The notes beneath the pieces were generated by a model. That model was not told where the DNA came from. It was given only the letters and a program-made list of their open reading frames with translations, and did no database searches. Position numbers and translations under genes: made by a program. A stretch of DNA of 17,749 nt. It comes from JBLHUT01 sp047629975 (lineage in GTDB: Bacteria; Pseudomonadota; Alphaproteobacteria; Rhodobacterales; Rhodobacteraceae). The stretch spans positions 1-17,749 of the forward strand of contig JBLHUT010000037.1 of NCBI GenBank assembly GCA_047629975.1, in the 5' to 3' direction. Positions 1 to 8,255 of the stretch are shown here, in pieces (within the stretch, counting starts at the first letter, position 1; each line of letters starts with the position of its first letter).

Positions 1-308
1 CTGTGTTTCTGGCCGAAGTGGTGCGTAAGTCAGCCCTGCTGCGACAGAAACTGGACGGGTTGGTTGCACGCTATCCCGACGTTTTCGATGCTGTTCGTGG
101 ATCGGGTTTGATGATCGGTGTGGTGTGCAAAGCACCGGTCGGGGATATTGTCTCGGCAGGCTACGATGCGTTGTTGCTGACTGTGCCTGCGGGGGAAAAC
201 ACCTTGCGACTGCTTCCGCCGCTCAACATCACGGATGACGAGATTGCGCAGGCTGTTGCGCGCCTTGAAGCTGCTGCCAGTGCGGTGCGCGCAACCCTCT
301 CAGCCTGA
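1..308 (+). CDS. argD: Acetylornithine aminotransferase, C-terminal fragment
   Basis: This is the 3' end of a gene that enters from the left edge; the reading frame is open from base 3 to the TGA at 306-308, and the true start lies outside the window. The roughly 100 visible residues match the small C-terminal domain of class III PLP aminotransferases of the ArgD type. The stretch GSGLMIGV is followed by TVPAGENTLRLLPPLNIT, the usual ArgD ending that contacts the carboxylate of the substrate, and then by a final helix. ArgD transfers an amino group from glutamate to N-acetylglutamate semialdehyde in the cytoplasm during arginine synthesis. The PLP lysine is upstream and not visible. argF follows 105 bases downstream on the same strand, which supports an argDF operon. 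Confidence 0.88.
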   Translation, partial: VFLAEVVRKSALLRQKLDGLVARYPDVFDAVRGSGLMIGVVCKAPVGDIVSAGYDALLLTVPAGENTLRLLPPLNITDDEIAQAVARLEAAASAVRATLSA

Positions 309-413
309 AGAATTTGACCGGCTCCGGTGATTAACAACGGACGGCACAGGCACGAGGAGTGTCGGTGTCACGCCCACGGGGCCATCAGCCCCCGAGCATA
401 AAGAAGTAACAAT

Positions 414-1337
414 ATGAAGCACTTTTTGGATATCAATGTGACCGCTCCGGAAGATCTGAGAGCGATTATCGACAATGCGCGCAAGGTCAAAACCGCGCGT
501 GCGGGGCGTCCCAAAGGGACGCTGGATGTCGAGACGCCGCTTGATGGGCGCATGGTTGCGCTTATCTTCGAAAAGCCCTCGACGCGGACGCGGGTCTCGT
601 TCGATGTAGGTGTTCGACAAATGGGGGGTCAGACCCTTGTGCTGTCGGGGGCGGATATGCAGCTTGGTCACGGCGAGACGATTGCCGATACCGCGCGCGT
701 GTTGAGCCGCTATGTCGATATGATCATGATCCGCACCTTTGACGAGGCAACCCTGCTCGAGCTGGCCGAATATGCAACAGTTCCGGTGATCAACGGGCTG
801 ACCAACCGGACGCATCCGTGTCAGATCATGGCGGATATCCTGACCTATGAAGAGCATCGTGGTCCGATCAGTGGCAAAAAAGTTGTCTGGAGCGGGGATG
901 GCAACAACGTGTGTTCGTCTTTCCTGCATGCGGCGGGCCAGTTCGGGTTTGATCTGACGTTTACCGGACCTCCGACGCTGGACCCCGAGGCGGAGTTCGT
1001 TCGTGCGGCCCGTGACAAAGGCGTCAAGGTCGAGATCGAGCGCAATCCGATCAAGGCGGTTGAGGGAGCCGACCTGATTGTGACAGATACGTGGGTGTCG
1101 ATGCATGATGCACAATCGGCACGCGAGCGTCGGCACAACCAGTTGCGCCCGTATCAGGTGAATTCTGCATTGATGGCTGCGGCGGCGCCTGATGCGTTGT
1201 TCATGCATTGCCTGCCAGCGCATCGTGAAGAAGAGGCCACTTCTGTTGTTATGGACGGACCGCAATCGGTGATTTTCGACGAGGCGGAAAACCGTCTTCA
1301 TGCGCAAAAGGCTATTATGGCCTGGTGCTTGGGATAG
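414..1337 (+). CDS. argF: Ornithine carbamoyltransferase
   Basis: The gene encodes 307 residues, the normal length for the anabolic enzyme, which makes citrulline from ornithine and carbamoyl phosphate. The carbamoyl-phosphate loop STRTR is at residues 56-60, HPCQ at 134-137, the ornithine-binding DTWVSM at 225-230 and the catalytic HCLPAHR at 265-271. All are intact, so the enzyme should be active. The ATG at 414 follows an AAGAAG (401-406) seven bases upstream, a modest ribosome binding site. The gene sits 105 bases after argD on the same strand and probably shares its transcript. From memory, many alphaproteobacteria have hslO (Hsp33) directly after argF; here the next gene is convergent and belongs to an unrelated catabolic cluster. 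Confidence 0.96.
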   Translation: MKHFLDINVTAPEDLRAIIDNARKVKTARAGRPKGTLDVETPLDGRMVALIFEKPSTRTRVSFDVGVRQMGGQTLVLSGADMQLGHGETIADTARVLSRYVDMIMIRTFDEATLLELAEYATVPVINGLTNRTHPCQIMADILTYEEHRGPISGKKVVWSGDGNNVCSSFLHAAGQFGFDLTFTGPPTLDPEAEFVRAARDKGVKVEIERNPIKAVEGADLIVTDTWVSMHDAQSARERRHNQLRPYQVNSALMAAAAPDALFMHCLPAHREEEATSVVMDGPQSVIFDEAENRLHAQKAIMAWCLG

Positions 1338-1398
1338 CGCACGGCACGATTGATCCGGTCAGGGGCTCCTCCCGCCATGCGGGGCATGTTGGGCGTGG

Positions 1399-1419
1399 CA
1401 GCCGCGCTTTGCGCGGCTG
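1399..1419. other. Perfect hairpin between convergent genes
   Basis: A nine-base stem, CAGCCGCGC pairing with GCGCGGCTG around a TTT loop, lies 61 bases after the argF stop and 105 bases past the stop of the convergent enolase-superfamily gene. It can form in RNA from either strand. No T-run follows on either side, so it is not a classical intrinsic terminator. It may still act as a transcript-end stabiliser or a bidirectional pause. The rest of 1338-1524 shows no gene. Confidence 0.45.
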
Positions 1420-1524
1420 TGGGCCCTGTGATGAACGCTGCTTTTTAGAGGCAAACAGATTTGTCGAAGTGTAAGATCGGTGCAGTTACGTTGAGAGGCT
1501 CGCTGCGCCTTGTTTGACGCAACC

Positions 1525-2766
1525 CTAGTTGCCAGGCTTGCGCGGTGCCCCACCACCAAAGACATTTTCGGCAGTATAGTCACAGGGAGCTTCCTGCATT
1601 TGCAGGTGCAGGCCTGTGTCCTCGAGCGGGTGGGCGCGGGCCAAAGCCTCGTTGACCTCGATCCCGAGTCCCGGGCCTTTGGGGGGGATCAGATAGCCGT
1701 TATCAAAGTGGATCGTGTCGCCGATCAGGGCCCGGTGAAACGCGCCGCCTGTTTCGATGGTTTCAACCAGCAAAAGGTTCGGGATTGTGGCTGCAAGTTG
1801 CACATTTGCCGCCCACTCGATCGGGCCTGCATACAAGTGCGGGGCGATCTGGGCATTATACACTTCGGCCATGGCGGCGATCTTGCGGGCTTCGTTGATG
1901 CCACCGACCCGGCCAAGCGCAGGTTGCAGGATAGTGGCGGCCCCGTCACGCAGGATCGGAGCAAATTCTGCCTTTGTCGTCAGTCGCTCGCCTGTTGCGA
2001 TAGGAATCTTCGTCGCGTTGGCGACGCGCGCCATTGACCCGACACTGTCAGGCGGAACGGGTTCTTCGAACCACAGCGGCATGTAAGGCTCAATGGCTTG
2101 TGCCATGCGGATGGCCCCGCCGGTTGAAAACTGCCCGTGGGTGCCGAACAACAGATCGGCACGGTCGCCGACGGCTTCGCGGATGGCTTTGCAAAAGGCG
2201 ACCGAGCGGGTGATATCGCGCATCGCAGGCTGGTGGCCGGGGCGGATTGTATAGGGACCGGCGGGGTCGAACTTTAGCGCGGTAAACCCCAGATCAGCCC
2301 ATTTCAGGGCCGCCTCGGCAGCCATTTGCGGATCGATCCAGAACTGGTCACCTTCCTGTTCAGCCGTCGGATAGAGGTAGGTGTAGGCGCGCAGACGTTC
2401 GTTGGTGCGCCCGCCCATGAGCATGTGAACCGGCTGATCCAGCGCTTTGCCGATGATATCCCAGCACGCGATTTCAAGCCCGGAAAAAGCTCCCATGACT
2501 GTCAGATCGGGCCGCTGTGTGAACCCGCTGGAATAAGCGCGGCGGAACATCAGCTCGATATTCGCGGGGTTCTCACCGGCCATGTGACGCGCGAACACGT
2601 CCTCGATTACAGCGCGCATTGCTGTTGGTCCGACGCTGCTGGCATAGCATTCGCCCCAACCGACGATACCGCAGGCCGTCGTTACCTTGACGAAAATCCA
2701 GTACCGCCCGCCCCAACCGGGGCTTGGCGGTGATGTGATGATGATATCGAGATCGGCAAGTTTCAT
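1525..2766 (-). CDS. Enolase-superfamily (mandelate racemase/muconate lactonizing-like) enzyme
   Basis: The protein has 413 residues with the two-domain layout of the mandelate racemase subgroup: a capping domain with GIVGWGEC (33-40), then a barrel with LKFD (Lys165), WFEEPVPP (Glu234), ATGERL (Glu260) and APHLY (His310). Relatives are acid-sugar dehydratases or racemases that abstract a proton alpha to a carboxylate, using Mg2+. Two usual positions differ. The first metal-ligand position reads FGTHGQ, giving Gly208 instead of Asp, although His210 is kept as in galactonate-dehydratase-like enzymes. The Asp of the His-Asp dyad, 27 residues before His310, is Ala283 in QPALGRVGGI. I recall related sequences with the same GTHGQ motif, so this may be a subfamily trait. 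The substrate is unknown. The ATG at 2766 is chosen over an upstream extension because homology begins there and AGGGA lies eight bases before it. This is the last gene of the operon, 31 bases after the alcohol dehydrogenase. Confidence 0.8.
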   Translation of the reverse strand: MKLADLDIIITSPPSPGWGGRYWIFVKVTTACGIVGWGECYASSVGPTAMRAVIEDVFARHMAGENPANIELMFRRAYSSGFTQRPDLTVMGAFSGLEIACWDIIGKALDQPVHMLMGGRTNERLRAYTYLYPTAEQEGDQFWIDPQMAAEAALKWADLGFTALKFDPAGPYTIRPGHQPAMRDITRSVAFCKAIREAVGDRADLLFGTHGQFSTGGAIRMAQAIEPYMPLWFEEPVPPDSVGSMARVANATKIPIATGERLTTKAEFAPILRDGAATILQPALGRVGGINEARKIAAMAEVYNAQIAPHLYAGPIEWAANVQLAATIPNLLLVETIETGGAFHRALIGDTIHFDNGYLIPPKGPGLGIEVNEALARAHPLEDTGLHLQMQEAPCDYTAENVFGGGAPRKPGN

Positions 2767-2797
2767 AGGCTTGGTCCCTGTGTTTGGGCAGAAGTGA

Positions 2798-3877
2798 TCA
2801 GAACACGATGACATTGCGACGCGCGGCACCGGATTTGGTGCTGGCGATAGCTTCGTTTATCTGGTCAAGCCGCCACGTTGCGGAGACAAGCTCGTCAAGC
2901 TTGAGCCGCCCCTGAGAATACATGTCGATCATCCACGGAATATCGCGCGATAAAACCGTATCTCCCATCAAGGACCCTTCCATCCGTTGCCCTGCCGCGC
3001 AGACATTTACGGGTTCATAGCGGGCGGATTGTCCGGAATGGGTCATGCCGACCATGTACATCCGGCCCTTTTGTCCCAGATAACCAAGCGCCGACTCATA
3101 GGCCGGGACGGCGCCAACCGTCACCAGAACAACATCCGCTCCGCGTGGTGCGATCTTGAGCGCCTCGTTCCAGGGTTCGGGGGTGCTGGCCAGAATGCCG
3201 TCTGTTGCGCCGAATTCACGTGCCACGGTCAGCTTTTCCTCTAGCATGTCCACGGCGATGATCCGCGATGCACCAGCGATGCGCGCACCCTGAATTGCGT
3301 TCAGCCCGACGCCGCCGGCACCGATCACGACCACGGTTTCACCGGGCCTGACCCCGGCTGTGTTCACCGCGGCTCCGATGCCGGTGACAACACCACACGC
3401 CAGCAAAGATGCCGACGCGGCCGGAATAGAGGCTGGCACTGATGCGATCTGACTTTGGTGCACCACTACTTTTTCCGCAAAAGCGGCGCAATTGATGCCG
3501 TAGTGGATGGGGTCACCGCTCATTGTGCGCACTTGTCCGGCCATCCGGTCGATCGAGGTTTCGCAATGGGCCGGTGCGCCGGTCGCGCAGCATTGGCAGG
3601 TGCCGCAACTGTGCAAGAGGGTGACAATCACCCGCGCGCCCAAAGATGCGCGTGCACCGGGGCCTGTTGCGGTAATGTGGCCCACGGCTTCATGGCCGAA
3701 CACGGCCGGAAACGGGCACGACCACGCGCCGTCGATAAAGCTGATGTCCGAGTGACAGATCGCCACCGCTTCCAGCGTGACCTCTACCTGATCCGGACCG
3801 GGGGGGGACAGTAGGATATCTTCGATAATAAGAGGCGTCTTGGGGGCGTGACAGACGGCGGCTTTGATCGTTTGCAT
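2798..3877 (-). CDS. Zinc-dependent alcohol dehydrogenase (MDR family)
   Basis: The 359-residue protein is a complete medium-chain dehydrogenase. Catalytic zinc ligands are visible as Cys41, the GHE motif (His62, Glu63) and Cys161. The structural zinc site is Cys91, Cys94, Cys97 and Cys105. A GAGGVG Rossmann loop (186-191) is followed by Asp210 at the end of the second strand, which indicates NAD rather than NADP. It resembles class III or NDMA-linked alcohol dehydrogenases (CHSDISFIDG near the start, CGVVTG around residue 161). The likely reaction is oxidation of an alcohol or hydroxymethyl intermediate to an aldehyde; the substrate cannot be read from the sequence. It lies 36 bases after the MFS gene and 31 before the enolase-superfamily gene, consistent with co-transcription. 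The site before its ATG is weak (GAAAG). Confidence 0.88.
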   Translation of the reverse strand: MQTIKAAVCHAPKTPLIIEDILLSPPGPDQVEVTLEAVAICHSDISFIDGAWSCPFPAVFGHEAVGHITATGPGARASLGARVIVTLLHSCGTCQCCATGAPAHCETSIDRMAGQVRTMSGDPIHYGINCAAFAEKVVVHQSQIASVPASIPAASASLLACGVVTGIGAAVNTAGVRPGETVVVIGAGGVGLNAIQGARIAGASRIIAVDMLEEKLTVAREFGATDGILASTPEPWNEALKIAPRGADVVLVTVGAVPAYESALGYLGQKGRMYMVGMTHSGQSARYEPVNVCAAGQRMEGSLMGDTVLSRDIPWMIDMYSQGRLKLDELVSATWRLDQINEAIASTKSGAARRNVIVF

Positions 3878-3913
3878 TCGGTGTCTTTCAGATGGGTTTT
3901 CAGGGTTTCGGGA

Positions 3914-5125
3914 TCACGTAAGGCGGGCCGCCCTTAGACCGGCGACATAAATGGTGCTGCAAACGGCCATGAGCAGCATCGACAGGAAAAAGGCGGCGCC
4001 GGGCAAGTAATAAGGCGTGTCGGCGGCGGTAAAGAACGCAAAAACCTGCGTCATCACCAACGGAGAGACGATGGTCGCAAGCGAGCGGGTGGACGAGATC
4101 ACGCCCTGCATTTCGCCCTGTGCATCGTCGCCGGCCTTGCGTGCCATCATCGCCTGTAGCGCGGGGGTCACAACCGCCCCCAATGCGGTCAACGGCGTCA
4201 GGATCAGCGCCAGCGTCGGGTTGCTGACAAGCGCCAGCATCAAAAAAGCGATGCCGTTAAAGATGAAGCCGTACAAAACGGTGTTTGTCTCTCCGAACTT
4301 GCGCAGGAGGACGCGGATCAGCCCGCCCTGCACAATCGCGATGGCAATGCCGAATGACCCAAGCGACACGCCGATCATTGCGGGGTCCCATCCGAACCTT
4401 TCGGCGGTGAAATAGGCCCAAGTGGCCGGATAGACGATAAACGCAAACTCGTAGAGGAAGAAAAGCATCAAAAGCCGGGATGTCCCCGAGACCTGCCTCA
4501 CGTTCAAGAATGCGCCGAACGGATTGGCGCGTTGCCACCGGAAGGGGCGACGGATCTTGTCGGTTACCGTTTCGGGCATGACGAAAAATCCGAAACACAG
4601 GTTGCATAACGCAAGGGCCGCCGCGGCAAGAAAGGGGGCGCGCGTGCCGAATTCTGCCAATAGTCCGCCAAGGATCGGCCCGAGAACAAACCCGACCCCG
4701 AAAGACGCCCCGATCAAGCCAAAGCGTGCGGCCTTTTCCTCGGGCTTCGATATGTCGGAGATAAATGCCGCAGCCGTCGATTGCGTGGCCGAAGTAATCC
4801 CGCCGATCACCCGTGTCAAAAGCAGCAGCCACATGGTTCCGGCGACGGCCATCACAAGGTAGTCGATGGCCAGCACCCCGAGCGAAATCAGCAAAACCGG
4901 CCGGCGCCCGAAACGGTCCGACAGGCTGCCCAGCACCGGACCGAACAGAAACTGCATCACGGCGAAAGCAGTGGCAAGGATGCCCCCCCACAGGGCGGCC
5001 TCGCCCAACCCGCCGCCGTTGATTTCCCGGATAAGGCTGGGCATCACCGGCAGGATCAACCCTATGCCCATCGCGTCGATGGTCAGGGTGATCAGGATAA
5101 AGGTGATTGGCAAACGCGGGTTCAT
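3914..5125 (-). CDS. MFS transporter, TCR/Tet (DHA1-like) family
   Basis: The 403-residue protein is very hydrophobic and has the twelve-helix length of drug:H+ antiporter-type permeases. Motif A, GSLSDRFGRRPVLL, sits at residues 66-79 between helices 2 and 3. A motif C-like GVGFVLGPILGG occupies 143-154 in helix 5, a feature of proton-coupled exporters such as TetA. The start ATG overlaps the pcaB stop by four bases (ATGA) and has no ribosome binding site of its own, so translation is probably coupled to pcaB. Family membership by itself points to efflux of a drug or metabolite. Its place between pcaB and a dehydrogenase makes transport of the pathway substrate or of a toxic intermediate equally plausible. 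Direction and substrate are inference. Confidence 0.88.
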   Translation of the reverse strand: MNPRLPITFILITLTIDAMGIGLILPVMPSLIREINGGGLGEAALWGGILATAFAVMQFLFGPVLGSLSDRFGRRPVLLISLGVLAIDYLVMAVAGTMWLLLLTRVIGGITSATQSTAAAFISDISKPEEKAARFGLIGASFGVGFVLGPILGGLLAEFGTRAPFLAAAALALCNLCFGFFVMPETVTDKIRRPFRWQRANPFGAFLNVRQVSGTSRLLMLFFLYEFAFIVYPATWAYFTAERFGWDPAMIGVSLGSFGIAIAIVQGGLIRVLLRKFGETNTVLYGFIFNGIAFLMLALVSNPTLALILTPLTALGAVVTPALQAMMARKAGDDAQGEMQGVISSTRSLATIVSPLVMTQVFAFFTAADTPYYLPGAAFFLSMLLMAVCSTIYVAGLRAARLT

Positions 5126-6450
5126 GCGCAGATCAACTTTGCTTCGGCGCTAAACCTGTCGGCCTCGCTGGGGGCGTCCGATAATTGGGCTTGGGGGGTA
5201 AAGAGATTGCCAAAATCCTGATCTGGCCAACGCTTTGTCGCCATGCGGGATAACGGCGCGTTCAGGGCGCGCGCCTGGGTGCACAGTTCTTTGACGGCTG
5301 TCTGTGCTTGGGGGCGGGGTATCTTGCGGGCCATGAAGAACGTCAGGGCTTCGGCATAGATCAACTCCAGACCGTCCTCAAGAGTGCCAAGCAGGATGTC
5401 GGGTTGCGGCGCCACACGCGCAGGCAGTTCCCCGGCAAGCGTAAGGGCGCGCCCCGTGATCATGCACATCTGCGGCAGCGTCATCCATTCCACCATCCAC
5501 GCCGCTCCGTCGCGTTGGTCACGGTGGGGCAGCGCGGCCTGCATGTTTGCCGCCAGCCCGACCATCTGCCGCCCCAACGCCACAAGCAGGGACGGGGTCA
5601 CCGGATTTTGCTTTTGAGGCATGGTTGACGATGCGCCACCGCCCGACAGATGCACCTCGCCGGTGCGGGTCATCAGCAACAGATCCTCGCCCATCTTGCC
5701 AAGCGATCCGGTCAGGGCAGCGGCCCAGTTGGTAAAGGCCACAAGGCCGTCGCGCGTGCTGTGCCAGCTTGACCCCGGATCGTTCAGCCCCAGACCGCGC
5801 GCAAGCTCGGCGCGCACTTCGGGGCCATCGGCCCCCATCGCCGATAAGGTCCCTGCGGCGCCGGACAAGCTGACGCAAAGCAGGTCTGCCTTCAGGTTCT
5901 GCAACCGCCCGAGGTGCCGGATCAGCGGCACGCCCCAACTGGCCACAATCGCGCCAAAGCTGGTCGGTGTTGCCGCCACCCCCCAGGTGCGCGCCGCCAT
6001 CGGCAGGCTGCGATGGGTTTCTGCCAAAGCTGCCAGAGCCGCGATTGTGACTTTCAGACGGGCCTCGTAAATCGCCACGACCTGCCGCAGCCGCAGGGCA
6101 AGGCCGCTGTCCATGATGTCTTGGGTGGTGGCACCCCAGTGAACGTATTGCGCGGCATCCCCGTCCAGCATCTCGGCTCGAAACCTTGCAATCAGGGCCG
6201 GCACCGGCACACCGTTTTGCGCCGTATCCTGCGCAAGCCCGCGAGGGTCGATCAAAACCTCGAGGCTATCGCGGTGAATGGCGTCGGCGGCCGCCTGAGG
6301 AATCATGCCCAAACCGGCCTGTGCCTTTGCCAGTGCTCCCTCGACGACCAGCATGGCACGTAACTCGGCACTGTCGGTAAACAGCTTTGCAATCTCGGCA
6401 TCACCGAAAGTCTTGCTCATCAGCGGGCTGTCAAAGGGGGTGGCCGCCAT
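5122..6450 (-). CDS. pcaB: 3-carboxy-cis,cis-muconate cycloisomerase
   Basis: The 442-residue protein belongs to the fumarase/aspartase superfamily, with a signature GASSTMPQKQNPV at 271-283 and the conserved HWGATTQDIMDS at 104-115. The segment ARTWGVAATPTSFG (153-166) and an N-terminus beginning FDSPLMSKTFGD resemble Rhodobacterales PcaB more than argininosuccinate or adenylosuccinate lyase. PcaB cyclises 3-carboxymuconate to 4-carboxymuconolactone in the protocatechuate branch of the beta-ketoadipate pathway. The start shares one base with the pcaD stop (TGATG), implying coupled translation, and the MFS gene overlaps its end by four bases. In Roseobacters pcaB usually sits in a pcaQDCHGB cluster; here only pcaD accompanies it. 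A related lyase acting on another carboxylated compound remains possible. Confidence 0.85.
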   Translation of the reverse strand: MAATPFDSPLMSKTFGDAEIAKLFTDSAELRAMLVVEGALAKAQAGLGMIPQAAADAIHRDSLEVLIDPRGLAQDTAQNGVPVPALIARFRAEMLDGDAAQYVHWGATTQDIMDSGLALRLRQVVAIYEARLKVTIAALAALAETHRSLPMAARTWGVAATPTSFGAIVASWGVPLIRHLGRLQNLKADLLCVSLSGAAGTLSAMGADGPEVRAELARGLGLNDPGSSWHSTRDGLVAFTNWAAALTGSLGKMGEDLLLMTRTGEVHLSGGGASSTMPQKQNPVTPSLLVALGRQMVGLAANMQAALPHRDQRDGAAWMVEWMTLPQMCMITGRALTLAGELPARVAPQPDILLGTLEDGLELIYAEALTFFMARKIPRPQAQTAVKELCTQARALNAPLSRMATKRWPDQDFGNLFTPQAQLSDAPSEADRFSAEAKLICA

Positions 6451-7238
6451 CAGATATGACCCACGTCTTTTAGAAAACCGATCAGCAGGGCGGCGTATTC
6501 ATCGGGGTTCTCGACGCACGGAATATGCCCCGATCCGCGCATCAGTTCAAACCGCGAGCCCGGAATAAGCGCCGCCGTTTCGCGCACCAGATCGGGTGGG
6601 GTCGAGCCGTCTTCGGTGCCCGCAATCGCAAGCGTCGGCAGGCGCAGACCCGAAGTGGTGGTTAAGAAATCGGTGCCCGAAATCGCCGCCGAGCACCCCA
6701 TATAACCCTCATCAGGGGTGTTCACCAGCATCGCCCGCCACAAGGCGATTTCCGGCTTTTCGCAAAATGCCTCTGAAAACCAGCGGGTTATTATGGAATC
6801 GGCCAAGGCCTCGACCCCGCCGGCGCGCACCGCCGCGATGCGCTCGTCCCACAGGGCAGGATAGGCGATTTTTGCAGCTGTGTTCGACAGCACCATCGCG
6901 CGGATCTGGTCCATCCGCTTGACAGCCAGCCCCTGTGCGATCATCCCGCCAATCGAAAGGCCGACAAAAACACAGTCGCGCACCTTCAGATAATCAAGCA
7001 ATTGTTCGGCGTCACGCACCAAAGCCCCCATGGGATAGGGCGCCTTGGGGCATGATGACAAACCGTGACCGCGTTTGTCATACCGGATAATCCGCAAGGA
7101 TTTCGGCAGGCGTTCAACCACATCGTCCCAAACCCGCAGGTCGGTGCCCAACGAGTTTCCAAAAACAACCGGAGCACCATTCGGGTCGCCATCTTCGCGG
7201 TAGTGCAGCCCGATCTCGTTAAAGACAGCAAGTTTCAT
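6450..7238 (-). CDS. pcaD: 3-oxoadipate enol-lactonase
   Basis: The 262-residue alpha/beta hydrolase has a complete catalytic set: nucleophile elbow GLSIGG with Ser95, acid Asp210 in GTEDGSTPP and His238 in SGHIPCVE. The oxyanion region GNSLGTD (27-33) and RYDKRGHGLS (52-61) are typical of PcaD. PcaD hydrolyses 3-oxoadipate enol-lactone to 3-oxoadipate. It does not carry the fused decarboxylase domain of PcaL proteins, so the preceding PcaC step must be done by another protein. AAGGA nine bases before the ATG is a good ribosome binding site. It follows the dehydratase-like gene by 42 bases and overlaps pcaB by one base. The pcaB adjacency raises confidence over a generic hydrolase call. Confidence 0.87.
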   Translation of the reverse strand: MKLAVFNEIGLHYREDGDPNGAPVVFGNSLGTDLRVWDDVVERLPKSLRIIRYDKRGHGLSSCPKAPYPMGALVRDAEQLLDYLKVRDCVFVGLSIGGMIAQGLAVKRMDQIRAMVLSNTAAKIAYPALWDERIAAVRAGGVEALADSIITRWFSEAFCEKPEIALWRAMLVNTPDEGYMGCSAAISGTDFLTTTSGLRLPTLAIAGTEDGSTPPDLVRETAALIPGSRFELMRGSGHIPCVENPDEYAALLIGFLKDVGHI

Positions 7239-7280
7239 CTGGCGATTCCTTTGATTTAACGGGCCACACCGGCACCCGCA

Positions 7281-8255
7281 TCAGCAAGCCGTGCCATAAC
7301 GCGACAAAGCATCGGCGAACATTGGCGCATCCACATTCCCCCCCGAGGCCACGGCAATCACCGCTTCGCCTTCGATCCGGTCGCCGTGAAACAGGGCAGC
7401 GGCCAGTGCGACGGCGCCCCCGGGCTCAAGCACCAGTTTCAGGCGGGAAAATGCCAGTGCCATCGTCCTCAGACACTCCTCATCCGACACGACAAGACCG
7501 GATTTGCACAACCGTTTCAGGATCGGAAAGGTCAGATCACCGGCTTGCGGGGTGACAATCGCGTCACAGATCGATCCGGATGTGCGGGCATTGCGCTCGA
7601 TCCTGCCGGACACGAGCGAGCGGGCCACATCCTCAAACCCTTCGGGTTCTACCGGACGCACACGCAACCCCGGTGCAGTGTCTTCACACGCCAGCGCGAT
7701 GCCTGCGGTCAACCCGCCACCGCCACAGCACACCAGAACGTCGGCTTCGGTTACGCCCTCTCGGGCGGCCTGTTGCGCAATCTCCAGACCGGTGGTGCCT
7801 TGACCGGCGATGACCTGCGGGTCGTCAAAGGGTTTCACCAGCACAAGGTTTTGCTCATGCGCCAATCGTGCGCCAATCTCGTCCCGGTCTTCGGTGGCAC
7901 GATCATACAAAACCACTGTCGCCCCCAGCGCGCGGGTGTTGCCGATTTTCGAGGTTGGCGCATCGGCGGGCATGATAATGGTGGCTGCAAACCCTCTGCT
8001 GCGTGCCGCAAGCGCCACGCCCTGTGCGTGATTTCCCGAGGAATAAGCGATAACGCCGGTGGTCGCCTCCGGTAGGGCCGTGATCGCCGACCACGCGCCG
8101 CGAAACTTGAAACTGCCGGTGTGCTGAAGCGCCTCTGCTTTGACAAACACGCGCCGTCCCGCAACTTCGTCGAGAAAAGGCGAGGACAAAAGCGGGGTTT
8201 GGCGGGCATGGCCCGACAGGCGGGCTTGAGCCGCGCGGATCATTTCGATGTTCAT
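7281..8255 (-). CDS. PLP-dependent threonine/serine dehydratase-like enzyme
   Basis: The 324-residue protein is a fold-type II PLP enzyme. The cofactor lysine is Lys50 in SFKFRGA, the substrate loop SSGNHAQG is at 72-79 and the phosphate-binding CGGGGLTAG at 177-185. It has no C-terminal ACT-type regulatory domain, so it resembles the catabolic or short group rather than biosynthetic IlvA. That group includes threonine deaminase TdcB, serine racemase, L-threo-3-hydroxyaspartate ammonia-lyase, BhcB and the EutB of hydroxyectoine use. None of the bhc or ectoine partner genes is nearby, so I do not assign one of those names. It likely removes water and ammonia from a hydroxy amino acid. Its start overlaps the preceding hydrolase by four bases (ATGA), and pcaD follows after 42 bases. 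Confidence 0.85.
   Translation of the reverse strand: MNIEMIRAAQARLSGHARQTPLLSSPFLDEVAGRRVFVKAEALQHTGSFKFRGAWSAITALPEATTGVIAYSSGNHAQGVALAARSRGFAATIIMPADAPTSKIGNTRALGATVVLYDRATEDRDEIGARLAHEQNLVLVKPFDDPQVIAGQGTTGLEIAQQAAREGVTEADVLVCCGGGGLTAGIALACEDTAPGLRVRPVEPEGFEDVARSLVSGRIERNARTSGSICDAIVTPQAGDLTFPILKRLCKSGLVVSDEECLRTMALAFSRLKLVLEPGGAVALAAALFHGDRIEGEAVIAVASGGNVDAPMFADALSRYGTAC

Noticed and set aside
377..394. CGGGG and CCCCG hairpin between argD and argF as an attenuator
   Set aside because: Only a five-base stem, no T-run and no leader peptide or alternative structure visible.
300..1307. A 335-codon open frame on the minus strand opposite argF
   Set aside because: It mirrors the codon bias of argF, is rich in Arg, His and Cys and matches no family I recognise; argF has all its motifs.
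1504..1521. Short imperfect hairpin just past the end of the eight-gene operon
   Set aside because: Six pairs with a wobble and no T-tract; not enough to call a terminator.
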